From Batkoa obscura (lineage: Eukaryota > Entomophthoromycota > Entomophthoromycetes > Entomophthorales > Batkoaceae): a stretch of DNA of 44,177 nt. Below, in pieces: positions 32,494-43,004 of the stretch. The notes under the pieces were generated by a model, which searched no databases, had not been told where the DNA came from, and saw only the letters and a list, made by a program, of their open reading frames with translations. The translations under genes and the position numbers were made by a program. The stretch's first letter is position 1. Each line of letters opens with the position of its first letter. The stretch is taken from contig JASVEC010000134.1 of the NCBI GenBank assembly GCA_030770535.1, positions 1 through 44,177 on the forward strand, written 5' to 3'.

Positions 32494-32714
32494 AATAATA
32501 AAATAATAAAATAATAAAATCAACAATTTAACTATCAGTAATAAAAAACAAAGATATAAAAAAAGTAATAAAAATATAGAATATTAAAAAACGTTTATAT
32601 TTTATTAAATATAGTAATAAGTTATATTATTAGCTAGTGTCTAGTAAATTTAAAAAATCTGATATAGCTCCAACTAAAATTACAAACTTTATAATAATTA
32701 TTTAAATTAGATTT

Positions 32715-33177
32715 CGTGAAATATCGCTTTGTCAGCTCTATAATTAACTATAACGTAACAATTACTTAAGTCATTGTGTTCTCAAGTTCAGACACAGTCA
32801 ATCCCAAACCTTTTACTTCAACTTATTATTAGAATTTCTAACTTCATTGCAAAGAATATCATCCTCTCGTTTTGATATCTATACTTGTTGGGGTATAAAA
32901 GAGATTTTAGAACATAATAACTCGAGGCTTTTTAATTAAACTACTCATTGATATTGTACCTTTAATATAGCGGCTAAATCTTTCTGATAGTATTTTACGT
33001 AGAATTTACAGTAATATTGTTTATTCTATTTATCTTACATAGTTCGTAACTTATTGTATGGCATTTTTCATAATTCAAGTCTATCTTAGTCACATAAACT
33101 AAGACCTTTCGACTTACAGTATATTCAACCAACAAATAGCTATTTTTGACTCCAATCACTGAATACCAGATTTCACA
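32715..33177 (+). repeat. ~462-bp LTR-like repeat, copy 3
   Basis: Same family as copy 1, with GTATAAAAGAG in the middle. The central ~250 bp matches copy 4 almost exactly, while the last ~85 bp match copy 1. The 3' boundary abuts MITE copy 18 within one base. No coding frame. An old, complete-looking solo LTR-like unit. Confidence 0.72.
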
Positions 33178-33178
33178 A

Positions 33179-33276
33179 TGACAATGTTTTTTTTGACTTC
33201 ATCGCTTCCATCTTTCAAGTTCTATTTGAGCGAAAAAATTCTTAGTAAAACTCTTAAAAACAGAAATACATCTCTA
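33179..33276 (-). mobile_element. GGGGATGT-family MITE, copy 18
   Basis: A diverged copy directly after LTR-like copy 3, with core TTCAAGTTCTATTTGAGCG. TA follows on the right. Confidence 0.78.
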
Positions 33277-33314
33277 TATTTTAATTTTAATTCCAAAGTA
33301 TTAAATTGTATATA

Positions 33315-33410
33315 TGTGAATGTGTTTTTGTGTTTGAGAATCTTACTAAGAATTTTTCCACTCAAATAGCGCTTAAAAGATAGAAAAAGTGAAGTAAAAA
33401 AATACTCCCA
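33315..33410 (+). mobile_element. GGGGATGT-family MITE, copy 19
   Basis: Core CTCAAATAGCGCTTAAAAGA is intact; the ends are diverged. TA precedes it. Confidence 0.82.
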
Positions 33411-33586
33411 TGTATTAAAAAATTATTAAAAAATCTATTATATATTTTGCTTTTTAATCATTTTTTATAACCTTAATTAATACATCAATAGTATTAGTAA
33501 CATTATGAATAAATCAATTTTTAATTTTCAACCTTATATATATTTTTTATTATAATATTTTTATTTATTTCTCTTAAAATTGCATA

Positions 33587-33684
33587 CAAGATGTTTTTTT
33601 GACTTCATTACTTTTCCATCTTTTAAGCGCTATTTGAGTGGAAAAATTGTTAGTAAAATTCTTAAATACAAAAACACATTTCTA
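33587..33684 (-). mobile_element. GGGGATGT-family MITE, copy 20
   Basis: Core TTTTAAGCGCTATTTGAGTG is intact; the ends are diverged. TA on both sides. Confidence 0.85.
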
Positions 33685-34464
33685 TATATTAAATTTTGAA
33701 GGAACTTTTGGCAAATTATTTTGACATCTACTACTATCATAATGTTAATAATTTTATTAATCTATAACATTTTAACAAAAACAAACTACAGTTTCATTTT
33801 ATAGTCGACTTTAAATAAAACTGTATTGTTTGTTAATATTTTTTTATTCTTCATTTTTAGTTCCTTTATGGTTTTTCAAAAACGATCTCCAAAACCTCAC
33901 TTACCCTTTATTTATTACAAAAGAGACTAAGTGCCTTTAATTGCCTTTTTGTTTATCTTTACTATACAAATATTAAAGTATTCATATGATTGGCAGCTTT
34001 ATTATATTAGTTTCTTTTACTAATAAGGCAAATTAGTAAATTTCAATAATAAAGTCAAAATTTGGCAAACATCATAAAATTAAATTGTATTCACTATACA
34101 TGGGTAAGTGTATATAATTTTAGGTCAGACACAGTAGTATTATATTTAAATATTTAAAAATCATTATAATATAAATGGGATAAAAAGACCAACACAAGAG
34201 TATAGTAATGGTTTTTAAAACATCAATATCGAGTTTTCCCATAACTGACGCTAGCTCTTGTTAGAAATAGAATGATTATTGATTGCGGCATAATTTTTTT
34301 ACTGTTGTGTTATTCTATACTTCTGAATTTTCCTTGCAAAAACAGATGTTTTTTGTAAAAGGACTAATTATACTAATTATATAATACAAAAGTATAAAAT
34401 ACCATTGATATTTAAATATTCTATATTTTTAAATTAATAATACTATAATATTATAAAATTTTAT
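33685..34464. other. Downstream flank of bioF
   Basis: No coding frame or repeat recognised. Confidence 0.4.
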
Positions 34465-35793
34465 TTATAAGTTAGAGCTTGGATCTTTAGAATGGCCATC
34501 ATTGATTGATGATAATAAAGTAGGTCTCTTCAATTGAATGAAAGTCAAAACTTCATTTAAAAAACTTCTCAACTGCTCCTTATTATGACTAGCTCTCAAA
34601 CAGATGCGTATCCTCTCTTGACCTTTAGGTACAGTAGGATAACGGATAGCACGTACCAAATAACCTTTGGATTGTAAATGATGAGTCAATTTTAAAGCAA
34701 AAAAATTGCCAGGCGCTAAAACAGCTTGAATTTGAGTAGTCGAAGGAGTCAGTAAATGGTGAGGTAATAATTCATAAGAGAGTTGTTTAAATTCATTAAT
34801 AATAGCTAATAAATTCTGTCTTAACTTACCACCGATTTGTTGATCCATAATCACTTTATAAGCACATTGAATTGTTAAACAGGTAATTGGTGGTAAAAAA
34901 GTAGAATATATTAATGGGCGAGCATAGTTGATCAAGTACTGTTTTAAAATTGAATTACATAAGATAACAGCACCATGATTACAAAATGATTTACCATATG
35001 TGATTATCCTTGCCAATATTAAATTATTGATCAAGTTGTAATCATCGTTCAATGCTTCATTTGTTAAACCTTCCCCATTTTTTCCATAAATACCTGTGGC
35101 ATGTGCTTCATCAATAATTAATTGTGCTTTGTATTTTAAACATAATGAAACTAATTTTTTTATATCTGCTTTATCACCATCCATAGAGTATACACTTTCT
35201 ACAGCAATATATATATTATTATTATGTAATTTTCTTGTTTTTGTTAATATAACTTCAAGATGAGATAAATCATTATGCTTAAAAGCTAACTTATGTTGAC
35301 ATTTTGACAGTTTTAAGCCATCATGAATTGAAGCATGTATAAGTTGATCATAGATAATAGTACTTTCTTTGGTTGCTATAGTTGAAAACAATGAAACATT
35401 GGCATCGAAACCAGAATTAAACAACAAAGCTGAAGAAGAAGAATGAAATCTACTAGCTAACTCTTCAAGCTGTTCGATTTCTTTGTAATTTCCATCTAAT
35501 AGCCTTGAGCCTGTTGAACCACTTGTTATGTTATTGTCGCTGTTATTGAATTGCTTCTTTATCTCAGACTGTAATGGTGAGCCCTTTTCAGATAAACTAA
35601 GGTAATCGTTGGAAGAAAAATCAATATAGTTGTCTTCTTTACTGCTTATCAAAGTAGTGGCAAGTGTTAGTTTTCTTATTAAACCATTATTTTCACGTTG
35701 GTTTAATGGCTTTATTAATTGATCTAAGGCCACTTTTAAATGATTTTGGATTTCTTCTTCGTTATAATTTATTAAAAAAGTATCTTTAGTCAT
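34465..35793 (-). CDS. bioF: 8-amino-7-oxononanoate (KAPA) synthase, biotin pathway
   Basis: An intact, intronless 442-residue enzyme of the alpha-oxoamine synthase family (PLP fold type I). It should condense pimeloyl-CoA with L-alanine to 8-amino-7-oxononanoate, the first ring-building precursor of biotin. Visible motifs are SNDYLSL (61-67), SGSTGSRLLDG (91-101), H153 in LIHASIHDG, ESVYSMDGD (199-207), IIDEAHATGIYG (226-237) with D228 for the PLP ring nitrogen, and TYGKSF (265-270) with K268 as the Schiff-base lysine. IRICLRASHN (395-404) resembles the RxxLxA.H end of the family. There is no N-terminal mitochondrial sequence, which argues against 5-aminolevulinate synthase. The last residues are DPSSNL; SNL is a permissible but weak PTS1, and fungal BioF proteins are known to be peroxisomal. 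It sits between inverted LTR-like copies 3 and 4. Confidence 0.9.
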   Translation of the reverse strand: MTKDTFLINYNEEEIQNHLKVALDQLIKPLNQRENNGLIRKLTLATTLISSKEDNYIDFSSNDYLSLSEKGSPLQSEIKKQFNNSDNNITSGSTGSRLLDGNYKEIEQLEELASRFHSSSSALLFNSGFDANVSLFSTIATKESTIIYDQLIHASIHDGLKLSKCQHKLAFKHNDLSHLEVILTKTRKLHNNNIYIAVESVYSMDGDKADIKKLVSLCLKYKAQLIIDEAHATGIYGKNGEGLTNEALNDDYNLINNLILARIITYGKSFCNHGAVILCNSILKQYLINYARPLIYSTFLPPITCLTIQCAYKVIMDQQIGGKLRQNLLAIINEFKQLSYELLPHHLLTPSTTQIQAVLAPGNFFALKLTHHLQSKGYLVRAIRYPTVPKGQERIRICLRASHNKEQLRSFLNEVLTFIQLKRPTLLSSINDGHSKDPSSNL

Positions 35794-36249
35794 TTTTTAT
35801 ATTAAATTAGTAAATATGAATAATCTAATTTTTTTAGTTTTCGAGCTTTGTTATGTAATGAGGTTTATTATGGGATTCGGTTTAATTTAGTCGAGAATAG
35901 ATTCTAGTAGCTTAGTTGACTAAAATAACAAAAATTTTGATCTAGTTCTTGTAAAATAAATAGTAAACTTTTGAAAAAAGCTCTAGTGAATTACTAAAAG
36001 AATAAAAGAAAGATGAGGCAGTTTGAAAAAGTCTAATACATACTCAAAACAATCTCGACCTACATTAGAATATAAATACAGCAGTAATATTTGATTAGAA
36101 CAATTTTAGGGATTCATAATAGAATGATTGAAGTTGAACCTTAATAAAGTTCTCCCATAACTCATAATAATATAAAAAATTTATTTATTTTTAAATTATT
36201 TTGATACCAAGAAAATTTAATATGAAACTAAGATTCAGCTTTTAACATT
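35794..36249. other. Upstream region of bioF
   Basis: No coding frame and no convincing promoter motif. Confidence 0.4.
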
Positions 36250-36328
36250 TGGGGATGTTTTTTTTGATTTCATTACCTTTCCATTTTTTAAGCGCTATTT
36301 GAGTGGGAAAATTCTTAGCAAGATTCTT
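36250..36328 (-). mobile_element. GGGGATGT-family MITE, copy 21, truncated
   Basis: TGGGGATGTTTTTTTTGATT at the left and the core TTTAAGCGCTATTTGAGTGG are present. The right ~20 bp, including the ACATCCCCA terminus, are missing. Confidence 0.85.
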
Positions 36329-36794
36329 TGCTTGAAATCCTATAAAAATAAATTCTTTACTAGAAAGCAAAAGTACCCAAAGTTTCAAACTATTTTAATA
36401 TGTATTTTTATAAAGCTTTATTGAGAAATATTTATTATTGACTGCTTCATAGCTAATATTGCAAATTCGCTATTAAATGAATAAGTTATTTTAATGCTAT
36501 AGTTATATTATTAATATATTATTAAGTTAGTAAATAGCTGCATGGGAGGGAGTGGTTAGTCTTAAACTGTAATTAGCTATCTTTATATGATATAAGCAAT
36601 ATAGTAGTAGCTTTTATTTATTGTTATAACTACTTGTTTTTTGACTATTTATTAACTTAGATATTAACAACTTAAGTAATATTAATCTTTAATAATTAAT
36701 TCACAATATTTAATAAACCATTTCTTTACTTATTTAATAAGTATCAAAACTTTAAACCTTCAGCTATCTTTATAAAATAAGCTAGGATTAGTTT
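36329..36794. other. Spacer between MITE copy 21 and LTR-like copy 4
   Basis: A+T-rich, nothing recognisable. Confidence 0.4.
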
Positions 36795-37256
36795 TGTGAA
36801 ATCTGGTATTCAGTGATTGGAGTCAAAAGCAGTTTTTGGTTGATTAACTAGTTGTAAGTCGAAAGGTCTTAGTTTATGTGACTAAGATAGACTTGAATTA
36901 TGAAAAATGCCATACAATAAGTTACGAACTATGTAAGATAAATAGAATAAACAATATTACTGTAAATTCTACGTAAAATACTATCAGAAAGATTTAGCCG
37001 CTATATTAAAGGTACAATATCAATGAGTAGTTTAATTAAAAAGCCTCGAGTTATTATGTTCTAAAATCTCTTTTATACCCCAACAAGTATAGATATCAAA
37101 ACGAGAGGATGATATTCTTTGCAATGAAGTTAGAAATTCTAATAATAAGTTGAAGTAAAAGGCTTGGGATTAGTTATAGCTGAACTTGAGAACACATCAA
37201 TTTAAGTGATTATTATATTGTAGTCAATCATAGAGCTGATAAGGCGATGTTTCACA
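36795..37256 (-). repeat. ~462-bp LTR-like repeat, copy 4
   Basis: The reverse complement of copy 3 through its central part, with the last ~80 bp (36795 side) like copy 2 and the first ~110 bp diverged from all others. TG...CA ends. No clear target duplication. No coding frame. Confidence 0.75.
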
Positions 37257-38354
37257 ACGCAAGAATACTTAGAGTTTTAAAATAGCTCTTACTTCACGAT
37301 TTAGGGTTTAATTAAGATTTTTTTTTAATTGAAAAAAAAATATTAAACCCATCGTAAATCTATAAATTAAGCTAATAGCTATTAAAAATGAGATAGAGTA
37401 AGAATATTACTTCTTTAAGGCTCCAAATCTTAAATCCATAACCATTAGCAATTTTTTAATTCATACTTTCAGGAATGTGCAAAGTCAAACCTGATTACAT
37501 TACTATCGATTCTTATAGTTTAGTAATTTTGATTATATGACTGATATTATTAGAAATGCTGCTTTTATTACAGATTCCATCTTTGATTATAGAGGCATAC
37601 AATCAATGATTTGCTGGAAAAAAACTAGTTTTTTATAATGATAGCTCAAAATGACATACTGAATATTGATACAATATGTCTTCTTGTAATGTATTACTTT
37701 GTATACTAGTGATAGCCCTTTAAAAAAATCTTAGGACCCCAAAGTAATATTATAATAGAAAGGCCATCTCTACAAATCTTTATCTGTATAGCTTTGTTTT
37801 CTCTCAGAATTTCTGAAGGTAAGTTACACAAAACTCAATTAATCATTTAGGATACTTACTTTGATTTAAACACTTATGAATCACAAGATAGGGGATTTGA
37901 CAATAGTAGATAATGAATGTACTCTCAAGCGTTTTATACATACTAATATGATTTTTTACAAGCCCAAGTACATTAGAGATTACTTTTACTATACAATGTA
38001 TATCTTCTAAATTTATTGCAGCTAATTGTGACAATCTTTGAACTTACGAATTTTGCTTCAAAAATTAAACCCATTTTAAGCTTCAACTCTTATCAATGTA
38101 CTTTGAATCGTCATCAAGGTCCTATTCTAAAATCCCAACTTGTAATAATTTTCTATAACCCTCCTAAGACCATTGACTCAAAGGGATAGATTCCATCTCA
38201 CTAAATGAACAAAATTTTATTCATCAAATCTTAAAACTTTTACATTGTTTCCAACTCAGGTTGTAATATTTAGCCCAGCTTTTATAGTAAAGCAGTAACG
38301 TTTGAGTAAGAAATACTTAAGAATAAGTTTTAGTGTGTAGGTCCAAACTCTAAA
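37257..38354. other. Gene-free region
   Basis: No supported coding frame. The one distinctive structure is the hairpin at 37296-37355. Confidence 0.45.
37296..37355. repeat. ~60-nt interrupted hairpin
   Basis: The left arm ACGAT, TTA, GGGTTTAAT, TAAGA, T9 pairs with the right arm A9, T, ATTAAACCC, ATCGT around an AATTG loop. The outer 5-bp, middle 9-bp and inner 9-bp blocks are each perfect, with bulges on the left arm only. Confidence 0.7.
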
Positions 38355-38455
38355 TGGGAGTGTTTTTTTTGACTTCATTATTTTTTCCGTTTTTTAAGCG
38401 CTATTTAAGCGGAAAATTTGTTGGTAAAATTCTTAAACACAAAAATACATCCCCA
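38355..38455 (-). mobile_element. GGGGATGT-family MITE, copy 22
   Basis: Complete, with core TTTAAGCGCTATTTAAGCGG and end ACATCCCCA. It is flanked by AA on both sides. Confidence 0.9.
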
Positions 38456-38766
38456 AATTTTAAATTTGCTAACAAAACGCCACTAATTTTTTAACATTTA
38501 GCTAAATAGATTTTTTCATTCGTAGTTGCTTAAATCAACTTAATTGGCTTAAAAATCAGTAAAAAAAAGTATAGAAAACATTTTAAAGGTAATTTTACTG
38601 TTACAATATTAACTATTAAGCTTTGTAATTGGCCTTCAATCAGTGTTTTATTTTATCAAAACTTTCAGCAATATTCAAGCTTCTAATTGATGACTAATAA
38701 TATATATAAGTTTAACGCTTATTTTTAATACAAGTTAGATTTATAAGTTGCCTAGCTTTTTGAATA
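38456..38766. other. Spacer between MITE copies 22 and 23
   Basis: Nothing recognisable. Confidence 0.4.
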
Positions 38767-38863
38767 TGAGGATGTCTTGTTTAGTTTCGTTTGTTTTTTG
38801 ATATTTTAGGTCCTATTAAGTGGAAAAGCATTGTTAAAGTTCTTGAACAAAAAAGACTTGGTT
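38767..38863 (-). mobile_element. GGGGATGT-family MITE, copy 23, very degenerate
   Basis: TGAGGATGTCTTGTTTAGTTT, then CCTATTAAGTGGAAAA and TTCTTGAACAAAAAAG keep the family order. It is probably an old copy. Confidence 0.6.
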
Positions 38864-39299
38864 ATATATTTATTTAGATGCAATTTAAAGAGTGAAGCAA
38901 AAGTGACTTCACTCACCATTACGCACTATAAATTTATTATAATATATATATGAAAATTATTTCCAAAACTAAGGATGAAGTTACTTGATATTTAATACCT
39001 TATTTACGAAAGTCAATATATTTACGTTTTCTTAATTACTTTCACATAATGTTCCTATCATCATTAATTTGGTTTCTGTAATTTATTGTAACTTATTCTT
39101 TTTAGTTTAAAATACTCTCTTGTTGGAGAACTTTGTTATGGATACACACTTTTTATTGGTAAACAAGTTTTATTGACTTTAACAAAACAGAAATTCAGTA
39201 AAGTTCAACTAAAGTCTGGTTTTAATTAAATTACAATAGCACAAAGTAAACATAAGATAAACATAAACTAACAGATTATCAGAAAGATCAACAAGAATT
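38864..39299. other. Upstream flank of the methyltransferase pseudogene
   Basis: No coding frame recognised. Any N-terminal exons or promoter of the dead gene would lie here but cannot be identified. Confidence 0.4.
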
Positions 39300-42200
39300 G
39301 TTTCTTTGAATAAAGACAAAAAGGGAGGTAATACACCAAATAAGGATGGAAACCTTTTACCGTTCGAATCCTAAAAGACTTTATTTTTTATGACACTTTA
39401 AACAATAATATTATACCAGTTTGGATGAGATTGATAACGAGAACAGAAAGATCCTTGGTATTGGTATTGTAAAAGCTTCAAAAGATGAGGAAAGTAGTCA
39501 AGTTATCCTTAAGAGTGAAGACGATGGTAATGACATTGATAACGATCAAGTGGAAGCAGATAAAAAAAAGACTTTGTTAGACGAAGGAAATTTCCCTAAT
39601 CAATCTGTAAGACTTGGTTTTATCTTTGATTGGGAGATGGCATTTATACTATATGAATCAAGGTAATTGATTTCAGTTTTATCTAGAAAATTAATCAATA
39701 AACAGTGAACTTTTCCTAAATACCACCTATGTTTGGTATAAACTCAGTAATCCAAATCCAGAATGTTATTCTAAATATAGAGATTATTTGATGAGAACTC
39801 GATTAATTGATCTTGTTATCAATGATATGCCTAAAAACCCAAACTTAGTATACGAAGAGTTCCTTTGAGTATTTCCAGAATCGTCGAAAGCTTGTCCCCC
39901 ATTTCCAAGCTGCACAATAATGAAAATGAATATAAAAGCTTTTTTAAGACTAATAGCTTATATCGAAGAAGAGATTGTGATGTAGATGCAAGAAAACAGT
40001 AAGTATGGATTTTTTACTATCCTATCCTTTACCAGGTTGATGGAAATACAAGATGATAAATTCGAATTACCTTACCAAAAGGAACTCAGAGTCCATAGAA
40101 GTGTTGGTAAGCAAAGTTTATTGATAAAGGATAAAACAATTCCTCCAATTTTTACCAAAATTATTTCAAAGTTAGCGTATGGTCTTATTAATCATGAACC
40201 TGCTGAGGAAGCAAAAGAAAATCAATTAAAAGAAGTTAGAGAAAAGCTACACTATCGGTTAGTGTACGGAAAACCAACTATAAGTATATCCGAATGGGCT
40301 GGAAGAAAAATACAATCATTTCCAAAGATTGATTTATTTTCATAAGCAAAAGTAAAAATGACAGCATAAAAGTAGGGATTTTATCATTGTAAAAGATGCT
40401 AAAAACCGACCAAATCGTATTGTATGTATGTATTTTATTTGAAGCAAACAAAACTAAAAAGCTTTATGACGCGCTTTTGTGCTAAGTAATGAAGCTATTA
40501 TGGGAGAGCTAGTTTAGCAAAATGAATTATTCTTTACGGATTATATTGAAACTTATTCCTTGAATCAATTTGTTGCAAAGACTAAAGTGAGCCATATGAC
40601 AATAAAAGAAGATGAGACCAAGTTTATTGACTCTTTCTTTTTCAGATATTTTTATGAGATTGCTACCAGAGCTTTTATTGATACCAAGCTGTCTATTTCT
40701 AAGAGTTGGGAGTTTAAGCTTTATTGCAATAAGTTAAATCCAAGCGAGATTGATAAGAATACAAGTAGTATGAAACATAGGTCCTTTGAATATCATTCTT
40801 GTAATTTTGTTTATGTTTTACCAAAAGAAAGAAAAACTTATTATGTCACTGCTCAAATAGTACCGTTCAATAAAAATAATAATAGGGACAAGCTCTGGGG
40901 AAAATTATTAGATAAGACTATCAAATTTCATTTAAGACGTTATAAAAAATTTGAAAAAACGATTGACTTTGTGGCCTTAAATTCTAGCTATGGACCAAGG
41001 AAGTTTATACCAGATCCAAGATATATATCAAATTAGTAAACATTACATTATGGCTATAGATAAACTAGAGGGTGCTTGTTATCTCAAGTGTATCGAGGAT
41101 GTTAAAAATTTAGATAGCTATAAGTCGGAAGATAGTACCTTTTACATTAAAAGTGGTGAAGATGAGAACGGAAGTATAATCAACGTTAGTAAGAAAGAAC
41201 TTAAATGTTGTCAATTATGTAATGAGTACAGACTGAAGCACATTAAAGAAACAAACGACTTATATGATAATTGTAAATCATTAGTAGCTTTAAATATGTT
41301 TTCAGGATATAGAAGCCTTACACCAGGAATGGAAAAGGGTGGATTGTTCATACTAGCTATTCTATCGAATTTAACCCAGGTGCAGCTATCACATTTAAAA
41401 AGAATTTCCCAAGTACAACAGTATACGATCAATATATTAACTTTTTATTGAATCAAGGTATTAATACAAGCGATAAGAATGGACTTCCTTCAGCAAAAGA
41501 TTTTATGGGGAGGCAATTATCAGGCATGCCACAGCCTGGAGAAGCTATCTTGATTTATTGTGGCCCACCCTGCCAGGAACTTTCGGATATCAATAGATTT
41601 AAAAAAGCAAATGATATTAAAAATTCAGTAACTGCTACTGCCATGGGTTATGTAGATTTCTATCGACCAAAATACTCTGTATCAGAAAATATACCCGAGC
41701 CGTTAAATTCTAGATTAGAAGGTAATCAAAAGGAATCAATATGATTGAAGGAGGTATTAGAATGGAATAGATCAAATTCGTTTTTAGATGCCTTACTCAT
41801 ATGGGCTATCAATATCGTATTTCAACTCAACAGGCTGGCAACTTTGGTTTGGCTCAATCAAGACGTCGTGTCATTGTCTGGGGTACTATTTTAGACAATC
41901 ATCTTGCATATTACCCAGAGCCAACACATCGTTTCCATAAAATAGGTTGATTAAATATCTCATTATCTAATAGTGTTTTTTATATAGCAATAAATCTTAC
42001 TGACCATTGTGTACCACATCCAGCGCAAACAATTTATGATGTAGTTGCCAATTTAGAAGGGTTTGAGTACGATAATAATGTATCGTTTACCCAGACTATA
42101 AAATAACTAACAACTCAATCAATCATTTTAAAAAGATCAAAATCGATACAGTTTATATTGGTAAGATGCAAACAAATTATATTATGAAACCATTTTCTGA

Positions 42201-43004
42201 ATTCCAACGACTTTCTCGACAAAGTGCTATGAAGTATTTCAACCATGTGACTCGATCATTTAACGATATAACGGTGGAAAGGATCTGCCGTATCTCCATG
42301 GTACCAGGTTCTGATCACTCCTCCTTATCAGAAAAATTAAAGCTATGGTGTTTAAGCCGGAAAGGCTTATTTGCGAGGTTGGACTTTAAAGGACATTTCT
42401 TAACTGCTTTAACGGATATCCAATCTATGGGTAAACAGGATACTGTTATTCATCTATCTCAAAATAAAGTGATTACTGTACGTGAATACGGTAGAGCTTA
42501 AGGTTTTCCAGATAAGTTCATATGATCAGGATGATACCAAAGATATGGAAATGTATTTTTGCGTTTAAGGATTTTACCAATGGTTTTTCCACTCAAATAG
42601 CATTTAAAAGACGGAAAAACTGATGAAGCCAAAGAAAACATCCTTATATGCATCATCAGGCTGATAATGATGTACCTTCTCCTCTGGCTTCAGTTTTATC
42701 ATCTAAGCTGATAGAAGCTGTAGCATTAAATGACAAGGATCAAAGTAATTTAAAAAACAACACTAACAGGGAACTTAATGAAGGTTATTTATTATCTGTT
42801 TTAGATAAAAATTATAACAATCCATCACTACTCAATGCACCCTCAGTCAAAAAAACTATCAATCAAGAAAATAGACAGGTTACTGTTGGAAGAACTTTAT
42901 CAGCTAAAGCGAGTAACAAGGTAAGTGATGAACTTGAGGATAAAAACGTTCAAGGACAAGCTATCGATGTTAGTTTAAGACCTAAGAAACAAAAGTTATT
43001 TTAA
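39300..43004 (+). pseudogene. DNMT1/DIM-2-type cytosine-5 DNA methyltransferase, decayed
   Basis: Parts in family order: replication-foci (RFTS) domain, about 39365-40340 (ILKDFIFYDTLNNN, then NTTYVWYKLSNPNPE and YRDYLMRTRLIDL); first BAH domain, about 40370-40680 (AIMGELV then NELFFTDYIETYSLNQFV); second BAH, about 40900-41180 (DKLEGACYLKCI, NLDSYKSEDSTFYI); catalytic domain, about 41285-42700. Motif I is altered (ALNMFSGYRSLTPGME lacks the Gly pair). The nucleophile motif GPPCQ is kept at 41559-41576. ENI stands for the ENV motif. QAGNFGLAQSRRRVIVWG ends at about 41883. REYGRA and GFPDKF are separated by a stop. VPSPLASVLSSKL follows a MITE. One spliceable intron survives (39663-39705), but many stops and frame changes show the gene is dead. 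Such enzymes maintain or establish CpG or repeat methylation. A basic C-terminal tail ends at 43004. Confidence 0.85.
42546..42646 (+). mobile_element. GGGGATGT-family MITE, copy 24 (inside the methyltransferase pseudogene)
   Basis: TA on both sides (42544-42545, 42647-42648). Without the element and one TA, the frame reads DDTKDMHHQ followed by the VPSPLA motif. The insertion therefore separates the GFPDKF region from the last conserved motif. Confidence 0.92.

Noticed and set aside
33178-33369. Plus-strand 63-codon frame
   Set aside because: It is built from two MITE copies and the gap between them.
28865-33684. Regularly recurring ~100-bp repeats, considered as a CRISPR-like array
   Set aside because: Orientation and spacing are irregular, the repeats have inverted termini with TA flanks, and the genome is eukaryotic.
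32715-37256. Composite-transposon reading in which the two inverted repeats mobilised bioF
   Set aside because: No outer target duplication is visible, and two further copies of the same repeat lie nearby without a gene between them.
39358-39376. GTTCGAATCC, resembling a tRNA B box
   Set aside because: No matching A box, anticodon arm or acceptor stem lies upstream, and the sequence fits the start of the methyltransferase RFTS domain.
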